From: Hyphomicrobiales bacterium
GTDB taxonomy: Bacteria; Pseudomonadota; Alphaproteobacteria; Rhizobiales; Xanthobacteraceae
Reading direction: 5' to 3'
NCBI GenBank assembly: GCA_019243195.1
Contig: JAFAUQ010000012.1
Span: 1-35,335 of the forward strand
DNA length: 35,335 bases
Shown here: positions 1 through 7,791 of the stretch, one piece after another
Layout of the letters: the number at the start of each line of letters is the position of its first letter
How positions within the stretch are numbered: position 1 is the stretch's first letter
Made by a program: the position numbers and the translations under genes
Notes under the pieces: model-generated
What the model was told of the DNA's origin: nothing
Database searches by the model: none
The model's input: the letters and a program-made list of their open reading frames with translations, nothing else

Positions 1-2589
1 ATGGTGACGTGGCCGATCGTCCGCATCGTCAGCCTCTCCGCGCGGTTGCCGTGGTTGATCATCGCACTCGTGCTCGCGCTGGCGGTCGGTTCGGCCGTCT
101 ATGCCAAACGGCATTTCGCCATCAAGACCGACGTCAACGAGCTGATCTCGCATGACGTGCCGTGGGCAAAGAACGCAACCGATTACATGAAGAATTTCCC
201 ACAGTGGGGAATCATCGCGGTGATCGATGCGCCGACGCCCGAGGCGACCGAGCAGGCGACCAACAAACTCGCGCAGGCGCTCAAAGCGCGTCCCGAGCAG
301 TTCCGCGCGGTAAGCCAGCCGGGCGGCGGCGAGTTTTTCGCCAAGAACGGACTGCTGTTCCTGCCGCGCGACGACGTTGCCAAGGCGACCGACGGCATCC
401 CGCGCGCCGATCCGCTGATCGGCACGCTCGCGGCGGATCCGAGTCTGCGCGGCGTACTCGACACGCTGTGGCTCGGGCTCGCCGGCGTGCAGCGGGGCGA
501 CCTCAAGCTCGACGACATGGCGCGCGTGATGAACACGGGCGCCGACACCGCGCAGGAGGCGATCGACGGCCGGCCGGCGAGTTTTTCCTGGCGCGGGCTC
601 GCGCGCGGCAAGGTCGAGCCGAACGAGCTGCGGCGTTTCCTGCTGGTCGCCCCCGTGCTCGACTTCACCGCGCTCCAGCCCGGGCACGCGGCGACCGAGG
701 CGATCGCGAATATCGCCTCCGACCTCAAGCTGGACCGCGACTATCAGGCGCAGGTGCGGCTGACCGGCCGCATTCCCATGGAGGACGACGAGTTCGGCAC
801 CATCAAACACAACGCCGAGCTCAACGCGGCGCTCACGTTGCTCGCCGTGCTGATCATCCTGTGGCTGGCGCTGCGTTCGTTCCGCATCATCTTCGCCTGC
901 GCGGTGAGCCTGTTCGCCGGGCTTGCCATCTCGGCCGCCGCCGGCCTCGCGGTGGTCGGCGCCTTCAACGTGATTTCGGTTGCCTTCTTCGTGCTGTTCG
1001 TTGGGCTCGGCGTCGACTTCGGCATCCAGTTTTCCGTGCGCTATCGCGCCGAGCGGCACGATCATCCCGAGCTGGGCGCCGCGCTGCGCAGCGCCGCGCG
1101 CAAATCCGGTGCGCCGCTCGCGCTTGCGGCGGTCGCGACCGCGGTCGGCTTCGCCTCGTTCCTGCCGACCGCCTACCGCGGCCTTTCCGAACTCGGCCAG
1201 ATCGCCGGCATGGGCATGCTGATCGCGTTCGCGACCAGCATCACGTTGCTGCCGGCGCTGCTCGCGGTGCTCAATCCGCCGGCCGAGCCGCACCCGATGG
1301 GATTTGCCTGGCTCGCGCCGGTCGACCGGTTCCTCGAGCGGCACCGCATCGCCGTGGTCGCAGGCACCGCGGCGGTCGTGCTGCTCGCTTCGCCGCTGTT
1401 GTTCCACCTGCCGTTCGACTTCAACCCGCTGCATCTGCGCAGCGAAAAGGTGCCGTCGGTCGCGACCTATCTGGAACTCGCCAAGGACCCGCGCGCCGGC
1501 GCGAGCGCGATCGATATCCTCGAGCCGAATCTCGCGACCGCCGATGCGACCGCGCAACGCCTCGCCGCGCTGCCGCAGGTCGCTCAGGCGACCACGCTGA
1601 CGAACCTCGTGCCGACCGACCAGGACGAGAAGCTCAAGCTGATCCGCGCGGCCGCCGGCGAGATCGACGCTTCGCTCAACCCGGAGAAGATCGAGCCGCC
1701 GCCGACCGACGCGGACCTCGTCGAGTCGCTCACGTCGGCCGCCGGGCAACTCACCAAGATCGCCGGCGACATGCCCGGCCCCGGTGCTGATGCCGCGCGC
1801 AGGCTCGGCGGCCTGCTCTCACGGCTCTCCCAGGGCGACGAAGGCACGCGCGCGCGTTTCGCGGCGGCGCTGTCCGAGCCGCTCAAATTCTCCCTCGACC
1901 AGTTGCGCGGCGAGCTTAAGCCCGAGCCGGTGACGGTCGCCAACATCCCGCCCGAACTGCGCGACGAATGGCTCACCCGCGACGGCCGCGCGCGCATCCA
2001 GGTGCTGCCCAAGGGCGACCCCAACAACACCGAGACGTTGCGCAGCTTCGTTACCTCGGTCACCGCGGTCGAGCCCAACGCCACCGGTTCCGCCGTGCTG
2101 CTCTACGAGGCCGGCAACACGGTGGTGCACGCATTCTTCCAGTCGGGCGTGTTCGCGCTCGCCGCCATCGCGCTCCTTTTGTTCATCACCTTGCGCCGGG
2201 TTACCGACGTGCTGCTGACCCTGGTGCCGCTGATCGTCGCCGGCGCCGTGACGCTCGAGTTGTGCGTGATCCTCGACCTGCCGCTCAACTTCGCCAACAT
2301 CATCGCGCTGCCATTGCTGCTCGGCGTCGGCGTCGCGTTCAAGGTCTATTACATCATGGCGTGGCGCACGGGAAAAACCGCGCTGCTGCAATCGAGCCTA
2401 ACCCGCGCGGTGGTGTTTTCCGCCATGACCACGGCGACCGCGTTCGGCTCGCTGTGGTTCTCGAGCCACCCCGGCACCTCGAGCATGGGCAAGCTGATGG
2501 CGCTCGCGCTCGTATGCACCATGGCGGCCGCGGTGCTGTTCCAGCCGGCGCTGATGGGGCCGCCGCGATCAGAAATCAGGCATCAGTAA
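1..2589 (+). CDS. hpnN: Hopanoid-associated RND transporter HpnN (MMPL family)
   Basis: An inner-membrane RND/MMPL-type transporter that, from work on the family, moves hopanoids towards the outer membrane. The 862-residue product has the family's usual length and layout: an N-terminal membrane segment (about residues 17-35), a large periplasmic loop, a membrane bundle from about 275 to 425 containing GVDFGIQFSVRYRAE (about 337-351), another segment near 450-470, a second periplasmic loop, and a final bundle from about 715 to 850. The two-fold repeat is clear. The ATG is the first base of the window, so an upstream start or operon partner (other hpn genes) cannot be excluded. The last residues (SEIRHQ) and the stop codon are encoded by an ATCAGG-type intergenic repeat, so the natural C-terminus was probably altered when the repeat inserted. 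Family assignment is strong; the cargo is inferred from homologues. Confidence 0.88.
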   Translation: MVTWPIVRIVSLSARLPWLIIALVLALAVGSAVYAKRHFAIKTDVNELISHDVPWAKNATDYMKNFPQWGIIAVIDAPTPEATEQATNKLAQALKARPEQFRAVSQPGGGEFFAKNGLLFLPRDDVAKATDGIPRADPLIGTLAADPSLRGVLDTLWLGLAGVQRGDLKLDDMARVMNTGADTAQEAIDGRPASFSWRGLARGKVEPNELRRFLLVAPVLDFTALQPGHAATEAIANIASDLKLDRDYQAQVRLTGRIPMEDDEFGTIKHNAELNAALTLLAVLIILWLALRSFRIIFACAVSLFAGLAISAAAGLAVVGAFNVISVAFFVLFVGLGVDFGIQFSVRYRAERHDHPELGAALRSAARKSGAPLALAAVATAVGFASFLPTAYRGLSELGQIAGMGMLIAFATSITLLPALLAVLNPPAEPHPMGFAWLAPVDRFLERHRIAVVAGTAAVVLLASPLLFHLPFDFNPLHLRSEKVPSVATYLELAKDPRAGASAIDILEPNLATADATAQRLAALPQVAQATTLTNLVPTDQDEKLKLIRAAAGEIDASLNPEKIEPPPTDADLVESLTSAAGQLTKIAGDMPGPGADAARRLGGLLSRLSQGDEGTRARFAAALSEPLKFSLDQLRGELKPEPVTVANIPPELRDEWLTRDGRARIQVLPKGDPNNTETLRSFVTSVTAVEPNATGSAVLLYEAGNTVVHAFFQSGVFALAAIALLLFITLRRVTDVLLTLVPLIVAGAVTLELCVILDLPLNFANIIALPLLLGVGVAFKVYYIMAWRTGKTALLQSSLTRAVVFSAMTTATAFGSLWFSSHPGTSSMGKLMALALVCTMAAAVLFQPALMGPPRSEIRHQ

Positions 2590-2650
2590 TCAGGTATCAG
2601 CGGGAGGCTCGGTGATCACTGATGCCTGATTCCCGATCCCTGATCCCTGA
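2575..2650. repeat. ATCAGG-type palindromic repeat, copy 1
   Basis: A perfect 13-bp inverted repeat, ATCAGGCATCAGT at 2575-2587 and ACTGATGCCTGAT at 2618-2630, flanked by further TCAGG and CCTGA units up to 2650. It overlaps the hpnN stop codon and contains the candidate ATG (2622) of the following SDR gene. Copies of the same type lie at 3441-3504 and 30326-30405. Confidence 0.8.
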
Positions 2651-3436
2651 AGACGATGCCGGACTGGCCGGGCGCGTCGCGATCGCGGCGGCGCCGCCGG
2701 CGACGGCATCGGCAACGGCCGCGCCGCCGCGATCCTGCTCGCGCGCGCCGGCAGCAAGGTGCTGGTGGTCGATCGCGAGCTGAAACTTGCCGAACGCACG
2801 GTGGAGATGATCGCGGCGGAAGGCGGCATCGCCGCCGCGCACGCGGCAAACCTGACCGACGAGGTGCAGGCGAAAGGCGCGATCGAGGCCGCGATCGGGC
2901 GCTACGGCCGGCTCGATTTCCTCGACAACAACGTCGGCATCGGCAGCCGCGGCAGCGTCGTCGACGAGACGCCGGAGAACTGGCGCCGGCTCATGCAGGT
3001 CAACGTCGAGACCATGTTTCTCGTCGCCAAGCACGCGATCCCGGCGATGGCGCAGACCGCCGGACGCGGCGCGATCGTGAATATTTCCTCGATCTCGGCG
3101 CTGCGCCCGCGCGGGCTCACCGCCTACACCACCACCAAGGCGGCGATCATCGGGCTCACCCGGGCCATGGCGGTCGACCACGCCCGGCAGGGCATCCGCG
3201 TCAACTGCGTCGCGCCCGGGCCGGTCTATACGCCCATGGTCTACGGCCGCGGCATGAGCGATGAGGCGCGCGACCAGCGCCGGCGCGCCTCCGCGCTCGG
3301 CATCGAGGGCACCGGCTGGGACATCGGCTACGCGGTGCGGTTTCTCTTGTCCGATCACGCCCGCTACATCACGGGCCACACCCTCGTCGTCGACGGCGGC
3401 GTGACCTTGCAGGCGCCGGAAAGAGAAAGCCAGTAA
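2622..3436 (+). pseudogene. SDR-family oxidoreductase with an apparent 1-nt frameshift in the NAD(P)-binding loop
   Basis: A classical short-chain dehydrogenase/reductase whose reading frame breaks near its start. From ATG 2622 one frame gives MPDSRSLIPEDDAGLAGRVAI, the usual first strand of an SDR, and then becomes nonsense. In the next frame, open from 2651, GAAGDGIGNGRAAAILLARA continues as the glycine-rich cofactor loop and the rest of a normal SDR follows to the TAA at 3436. Between ATC (2682-2684) and GGC (2690) there are five bases where six would keep the frame, so one missing base would explain it. The catalytic Ser and YTTTK motif and the C-terminal NCVAPGPVYTPM segment are intact. 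A GTG at 2759 could start a 225-residue protein, but it would lack the cofactor loop. This is either a real inactivating deletion or a base-calling error in a GGC-rich run. The substrate is unknown. Confidence 0.75.
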
Positions 3437-3440
3437 CAGG

Positions 3441-3504
3441 AATCAGGGATCCGATATCAGGTATCAGGTGCCATCTCCTCTGATCCCTGATACCTGATCC
3501 CGGA
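3441..3504. repeat. ATCAGG-type palindromic repeat, copy 2
   Basis: A perfect 13-bp inverted repeat, ATCAGGTATCAGG at 3456-3468 and CCTGATACCTGAT at 3486-3498, within a longer run of TCAGG/CCTGA units. It fills the whole gap between the SDR stop codon and the amidohydrolase ATG, which follows its last unit directly. Confidence 0.8.
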
Positions 3505-5117
3505 TGCCCGATTACGACATCCTCATTCGCGGCGGGACGCTGATCGACGGCAGCGGCGCGGCGGGTATGCGCGGCGATCTCGCCATTGCAGGCGGGCGCA
3601 TTGTGGCACTCGGCCCCTCGCTCGATGGTCGGGCCGAGAAAATCATCGATGCCGAGGGCCTCGCGGTGACGCCCGGCTTCATCGACATCAAGACCCACTC
3701 GGACTTCGTGCTGCCGATCAATCCCAAGGCCGAAAGCAAAGTGCGCCAAGGGGTGACGACCGAGATCATCGGCCATTGCGGCTTTTCGGTCGCGCCGGTG
3801 TTGCCGGGAAAGACGCAGCTCCTCGCCGATTATCTCAGCGGCGGCGCGCCGTGGCTGCCGTTCCGCGAGATGAGCTTTTCCGAATATCTCGCCACGTTCC
3901 CGGCGGTGTCGGTCAACACCGGCGTGCTGGTCGGCCACAACACGTTGCGCCTGATGACAATGGGGCTCGAAGACCGCTCCCCGACGCGGGTCGAACTCGA
4001 GCAAATGCTCGCACTGCTCGAGGATGGGCTCGCCGCCGGCGCGCTCGGCATGTCGTCGGGCCTGTTCACGCCGCCCGGCAGCTTCGCGAAGCCTGACGAG
4101 ATGCGCGCCTTCGCGGCCGTGCTCGCGCGGCGCCGCGCCGCCTATTTCACCCACATCCGCGACGAAGCAAACAAAGTCATGGAGGCGGTCGAGGAGGCAA
4201 TCGAGGTCGCTCGCGACTTTTCGATCCACGTCGAGATCGTGCATCTGAAGTGCTCCGGCGTCGACAACTGGGGCAAGGCTGAGGCGGTGCTCGAGCGCAT
4301 CGCAGCGGCGCGCGCGCAAGGCTGCGACATCGATTGCGACGCCTATCCTTACGCGGCCGGCGCCAATCCGCTCAAGAACCTGCTGCCGCCGTGGGTGCAG
4401 ATCGGCGGCAACGCAACGATGCTCGCGCGACTCGCGCAACCGGAGACGCGTGCGCGCATCCGCGCCGAGATCGAGCGCGCGGGCTTGAACAACTGGGGCC
4501 GCATCCCGTCGTGGGAAGCGGTGCAAATCTCGATTTCGCCGCGGCGGTCGGACACCGCCGGACAAACCGTGGCGGCGCTCGCGGCGGCGGCCGGCTGCGA
4601 TCCGATCGATCAAATTTGCGATCACCTGATCGCCGACGACGGCGCGACGCGCGTCCTCATCACCTCGATTTGCGAGGACGACATCCGCACCATCGTGCGC
4701 TCGACGACCGCGCTGGTCGGCTCGGACGGCAATTGCGTGGCGACCTACGGGGTGGTGAGCCAGGGGCTTCCGCACCCGCGATTTTACGGCACCTTTCCGC
4801 GCGTGATTTCCCGCTACGTCGGCGACGAACGGCTGATCCCGCTGGACCAGGCAGTCTACAAAATGACCGGCGGCCCGGCGCGCGCGCTCAAGCTTTCCGA
4901 CCGCGGCTTATTGAAGGAAGGATATCGGGCGGACGTGACGATGTTCGATCCCGCCGACTTCCGCGACCAGGCGACCTACGCCGACCCGCATCGCTACCCG
5001 AGCGGCGGGCGCACCAGCGTCATCGTCAACGGCACGGTGGTGGTCGAGAACGCCATTCACACCGGCGCCACCCGCGGCATGGTGCTGCGGCGGGAGCCGG
5101 ACGGGAGCGTCAGTTAG
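3504..5117 (+). CDS. D-aminoacylase / N-acyl-D-amino-acid deacylase-type amidohydrolase
   Basis: A metal-dependent amidohydrolase of the N-acyl-D-amino-acid deacylase group, 537 residues, probably cytoplasmic since no signal peptide is seen. The start GGTLIDGSG, PGFID (57-61), the metal-site cysteine in IIGHCGFS (C92), the histidines in YFTHIRDEA (H217) and IVHLKC (H247), and the late aspartate in VGSDGN (D408) match the family's beta-site and catalytic residues. The first metal motif is odd: the family normally has HxH after PGFID, but here it reads D-I-K-T-H, so K63 replaces the first histidine while H65 remains. The family's tight zinc uses C92, H217 and H247, so activity may be retained with a changed second metal site. 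The ATG lies at the end of an ATCAGG-type repeat and has no obvious ribosome binding site. The natural substrate is unknown; an N-acyl-D-amino acid or a related amide is possible. Confidence 0.82.
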   Translation: MPDYDILIRGGTLIDGSGAAGMRGDLAIAGGRIVALGPSLDGRAEKIIDAEGLAVTPGFIDIKTHSDFVLPINPKAESKVRQGVTTEIIGHCGFSVAPVLPGKTQLLADYLSGGAPWLPFREMSFSEYLATFPAVSVNTGVLVGHNTLRLMTMGLEDRSPTRVELEQMLALLEDGLAAGALGMSSGLFTPPGSFAKPDEMRAFAAVLARRRAAYFTHIRDEANKVMEAVEEAIEVARDFSIHVEIVHLKCSGVDNWGKAEAVLERIAAARAQGCDIDCDAYPYAAGANPLKNLLPPWVQIGGNATMLARLAQPETRARIRAEIERAGLNNWGRIPSWEAVQISISPRRSDTAGQTVAALAAAAGCDPIDQICDHLIADDGATRVLITSICEDDIRTIVRSTTALVGSDGNCVATYGVVSQGLPHPRFYGTFPRVISRYVGDERLIPLDQAVYKMTGGPARALKLSDRGLLKEGYRADVTMFDPADFRDQATYADPHRYPSGGRTSVIVNGTVVVENAIHTGATRGMVLRREPDGSVS

Positions 5118-5136
5118 CAATATAAATCAACCCGGG

Positions 5137-5152
5137 TGTGAATTCTTTCACA
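5137..5152. promoter_or_regulatory. CRP/FNR-like palindrome TGTGA-N6-TCACA
   Basis: TGTGA at 5137-5141 and TCACA at 5148-5152 are separated by exactly six bases, matching the textbook CRP half-site arrangement. It lies 85 bases before the ATG of the 80-residue gene at 5237, in a locally AT-rich stretch, a plausible position for a regulator of the two small genes. Use by a CRP-family protein is inferred only. Confidence 0.45.
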
Positions 5153-5236
5153 TATCGACGGCCGAGTAGTGCGTATACATAAAACGCTGAGCTTGCACAG
5201 ATCATATATTTCCACTGTTACGGAAAGGAGATAGCG

Positions 5237-5479
5237 ATGGCGACGTTTCCGACGATCACACAGAACGGCAACACCACTCTGACTTGGACGAACTCGGGCG
5301 GCGGCATCACCAACCATGAGGTCTTCGCCTTCACATTGCAAGCGACCAGTCCGGCAAACACGACGGGCGCGCTCGTTTCCGATGTAACGGTCTTCATCAA
5401 TCCCACAAGGTACAACTGCACCCTGAGGGCAGTCGGGCCGCAGGCAATCACCGGCAACTTCGAGAGCAATGGCGTTTAG
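5237..5479 (+). CDS. Small protein of unknown function, 80 aa
   Basis: An 80-residue protein rich in Thr, Asn, Gly and Val, with no recognisable domain, no cysteine pair and no membrane segment. Alternating polar and hydrophobic residues (for example TLTWTNSGGGITNHEVFAF) suggest a beta-rich fold. The gene is credible because GGAAAGGAG lies just upstream of the ATG and because a second gene with its own strong ribosome binding site follows 12 bases after the stop. Base composition is visibly less GC-rich than in the neighbours, which suggests acquisition by transfer. The product is not recognised and no function is proposed. Confidence 0.7.
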   Translation: MATFPTITQNGNTTLTWTNSGGGITNHEVFAFTLQATSPANTTGALVSDVTVFINPTRYNCTLRAVGPQAITGNFESNGV

Positions 5480-5491
5480 GGAGGACGAACG

Positions 5492-5671
5492 ATGAAAATC
5501 CAAGGCATCAAGGACCAGACCGGAAAACTCATCGCGACGTATGAGGAGGCTGCCGGCGGAGGTCCATCGGTTGCGCCCGTGTTGGCGCAAGGGCACACCG
5601 TGCATCAGATCGACGTCGCGGATAACTACAAAACCGACATCAAGGGGTTTTACGAAAAGTTCGGCAAATAG
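5492..5671 (+). CDS. Small protein of unknown function, 59 aa, paired with the preceding gene
   Basis: A 59-residue reading frame from ATG 5492 to TAG 5671, preceded by GGGAGGACGAACG, a strong ribosome binding site. It begins MKIQGIKDQTGKLIATYEEA and ends DNYKTDIKGFYEKFGK. The middle segment PSVAPVLAQGHTVHQIDV resembles, in pattern only, small rhizobial proteins with a 'PxxGQxVxExEL' strand followed by a helical end. It starts 12 bases after the 80-aa gene and shares its lower GC content, so the two are very probably co-transcribed. It is shorter than common ORF cut-offs and may be missed by routine annotation. Function unknown. Confidence 0.68.
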   Translation: MKIQGIKDQTGKLIATYEEAAGGGPSVAPVLAQGHTVHQIDVADNYKTDIKGFYEKFGK

Positions 5672-5717
5672 AGCCGTAGTCTTCTGGATCGGTGCCGATC
5701 CGGATTCGCCAATTCCT

Positions 5718-5778
5718 ACCCCACCCGGCTCGCTTCGCTCGCCACCCTCCCCGCAAGCCCCGCTTCGCGGGGAGGGAT
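5718..5778. repeat. CTCCCCGC-type intergenic palindrome, copy 1
   Basis: CCTCCCCGC at about 5750 and GCGGGGAGG at about 5767 form a GC-rich hairpin, preceded by a smaller GGCTCGCTTCGCTCGCC hairpin. The same CTCCCCGC/GCGGGGAG core recurs at 26480-26604. Its place downstream of both the small genes and the minus-strand importer fits a bidirectional terminator or mRNA stabiliser, which is inferred. Confidence 0.6.
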
Positions 5779-5818
5779 TAAACGGACTGGGACAAGGCCG
5801 CCCTCGCCTCCCCGCTCA

Positions 5819-5940
5819 CGTCACCCTGAGGAGCGCGCCGCAGGCGCGCGTCTCGAAGGGTGGAAGCAGGCTCGGTGTTTGTTACCATCCTTCGAGACGC
5901 GCGCGCGACGAAGTCGCGTGCGCCCTCAGGATGACGACGG
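5819..5940. repeat. CGTCACCCTGAG-type intergenic palindrome
   Basis: Begins CGTCACCCTGAGG and ends CCTCAGGATGACG, with inner arms CGCGTCTCGAAGG (about 5849) and CCTTCGAGACGCG (about 5889). It is a near-symmetrical element of about 120 bases between convergent transcription units. The outer arms resemble intergenic repeats common in Bradyrhizobium-group genomes. Confidence 0.7.
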
Positions 5941-5956
5941 TGTTTGTTGAACAGCT

Positions 5957-6841
5957 CTACCCTTTGACGCCGCCCATGGTGAGGCCGGCGGTCATGCGGC
6001 CGCGGAAGGCGTAGTAGATCGCGACCGGCGGCAAGGCATAGACGATCGCCGTCGCCATCATGTAGTTCCACGGCGCCTCGTCGCTGTTGAGGAATTGCGC
6101 CAAGGCGACCGGCACGGTCATGCTCTTCTTCGAGGACAACAGCAGGAACTGATAGAGATACTCGTTCCACGCCAGCAGCAGCGCATAGGTGCCGACAGCG
6201 ACGAGCGCCGGTGCCATCAGCGGCAGGTAGATTTTAAAATAAACCTGCGCCGGCGAGGCCCCGTCGATGCGCGCGGCCTCGTCGAGCTCGATCGGGATGC
6301 TCACGCCGTATTGGTGGAAGATGAAGATGGCGTAAGGCGTGGCGAAGGTCACTTCGGCGGCGATCACCGACCAAAGGTTATTCGACAGGCCGTAAAAGCC
6401 CATGATGCGGTAGAAGGGGATCGCGAGGAACGAGGCCGGAATCACGTAGGTGAGCAGCGCCGCGTTGCTCACCACCCAACCGTAACGGATGCGCATGCGC
6501 CCGATCGCGAAGCTCGCGAGCGAGCCGATCGATAGCGTGAAGAACACGGTGGCCAAGCCGATGTACAGGCTGTTTTCGAACTGCCGCCAGAAGAACTCGA
6601 GATACCAATAGCCCTGGGTGATGACGACCCAGAAGCTCTCCAGCGAGGGCTTGGCGGGGAAGAGGTCGTTGGTGAACACGTCGCCATGCGCCTCGAGAGA
6701 CACGGCGATGATGTTGTAGATGGGCGTGAGCGTCCAGATCAGCACCACGACGGCAAAGAGCAGCGCGGCCGCCTCCTGCCAACGGCGCCGGTTACGGTAG
6801 TTGGGCCGCCGCGCGCGGCCTTCTGCGAGGGCGACGGTCAC
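5957..6841 (-). CDS. Carbohydrate-type ABC transporter permease (MalG-like)
   Basis: The second inner-membrane permease of a binding-protein-dependent importer of the carbohydrate-uptake-1 type, 294 residues. It has six predicted membrane segments; the first is at about 24-45. The EAA loop that docks the ATPase reads ELDEAARIDGASPAQVYFKI, beginning near residue 186 and leading to LPLMAP (206-211). The GTG start at 6841 overlaps the TGA of the upstream permease gene (GTGA), so translation is probably coupled. It is the last gene of a binding protein-permease-permease operon that has no ATPase gene beside it. The substrate is not evident; sugars, polyols or glycerol-3-phosphate-like compounds are typical of the family. 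Confidence 0.88.
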   Translation of the reverse strand: MTVALAEGRARRPNYRNRRRWQEAAALLFAVVVLIWTLTPIYNIIAVSLEAHGDVFTNDLFPAKPSLESFWVVITQGYWYLEFFWRQFENSLYIGLATVFFTLSIGSLASFAIGRMRIRYGWVVSNAALLTYVIPASFLAIPFYRIMGFYGLSNNLWSVIAAEVTFATPYAIFIFHQYGVSIPIELDEAARIDGASPAQVYFKIYLPLMAPALVAVGTYALLLAWNEYLYQFLLLSSKKSMTVPVALAQFLNSDEAPWNYMMATAIVYALPPVAIYYAFRGRMTAGLTMGGVKG

Positions 6842-7770
6842 AGCGACACTTCCGTGGTGTGGAGTTTGCGCATGAGCAGGATCACCAGCGGGATCATCAG
6901 CGGCAGCGCCGACATTACGACGGCGACGCCGAGCTCGGGCCGCGCCACCTCGAAAGCGTCACGGATGCCGAGCGTCGCGAGCACGTGAGTCGAGAGCGCC
7001 GGCCCGCCGCCCGAGACGAAGTAGACCGAGTTGAAGTCGCCGAGGGTGAAGAGCGTCGAGAGCAGCGTGCACACCAGGTAGAGGTTCGCCAGCAGCGGGA
7101 AGCTCACATGGGTGAAGCGCTTGATGCCGGTGGCGCCGTCCATCTCGGCGGCTTCATAAAGCTCCTGCGGGATCGCCATGCGGCCGGCGAGCAGGATCAC
7201 GGTCCAGAACGGCATCCATTTCCAGATGTGCGAGGCAATGACCGAGCCGAGCGCCAGCCAGCGCGAGGTCTCGAGCCAGCCCGGGCCGTCGATGCCGAAG
7301 AAGGCCCAGATCGCGTTGTTGATCAGCCCCCACTGGCCGTTGAGCATCCAGTGGATCGAGATGAACGACGGCAGCGCCGGCACCGCCCACGGCAGCACGT
7401 AAATGAGCAGGAGCCCCTTCACCCACCAGCCGCGCCGCATGAAGAAGCCGGACATCATGAGGGCGCCGAACATCTTCAGGTTCACGCCGATGCCGAGGTA
7501 GAGGATCGTGTTGACCACGGTGCGCTGATAGATCGGCTCCGACATGAGTTCGAAATAGAGCGCCGGGTCGCGGCCGAGCCACAGGCCGTAGAGCACCGGA
7601 TAGGCGACGAACGCCACGAACAGTCCCGCATAGGGAATGATGAAGGCGATGGCCCAGGTGAATTCCGAGCCCTGCAGGCCCAGCCGCCAGGCGCTGCGAG
7701 GCTTCGGGGCGGCGGCAAGTCTCAGATGGGAGAACGGGTCGGCAGTTCTAAGAGCCTGGACGTCGGCCAT
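6838..7770 (-). CDS. Carbohydrate-type ABC transporter permease (MalF/UgpA-like)
   Basis: The first permease of the importer, 310 residues. After a polar N-terminus of about 35 residues there is a membrane segment (about 38-62) and five more. The EAA loop is PQELYEAAEMDGATGIKRFT (201-220), followed by VSFPLL. The start at ATG 7770 is supported by AAAAGGAG just upstream. Only 21 bases separate it from the binding-protein gene, and its stop overlaps the next permease's start. Its partner ATPase must be encoded outside the window or shared with another importer. Confidence 0.88.
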   Translation of the reverse strand: MADVQALRTADPFSHLRLAAAPKPRSAWRLGLQGSEFTWAIAFIIPYAGLFVAFVAYPVLYGLWLGRDPALYFELMSEPIYQRTVVNTILYLGIGVNLKMFGALMMSGFFMRRGWWVKGLLLIYVLPWAVPALPSFISIHWMLNGQWGLINNAIWAFFGIDGPGWLETSRWLALGSVIASHIWKWMPFWTVILLAGRMAIPQELYEAAEMDGATGIKRFTHVSFPLLANLYLVCTLLSTLFTLGDFNSVYFVSGGGPALSTHVLATLGIRDAFEVARPELGVAVVMSALPLMIPLVILLMRKLHTTEVSL

Positions 7771-7791
7771 GGTCGCCTCTCCTTTTAGCTC

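Noticed and set aside
162-1790. Alternative long frames over hpnN and many other genes
   Set aside because: These are Arg/Ala/Pro-rich shadow frames of high-GC coding sequence with no recognisable family.
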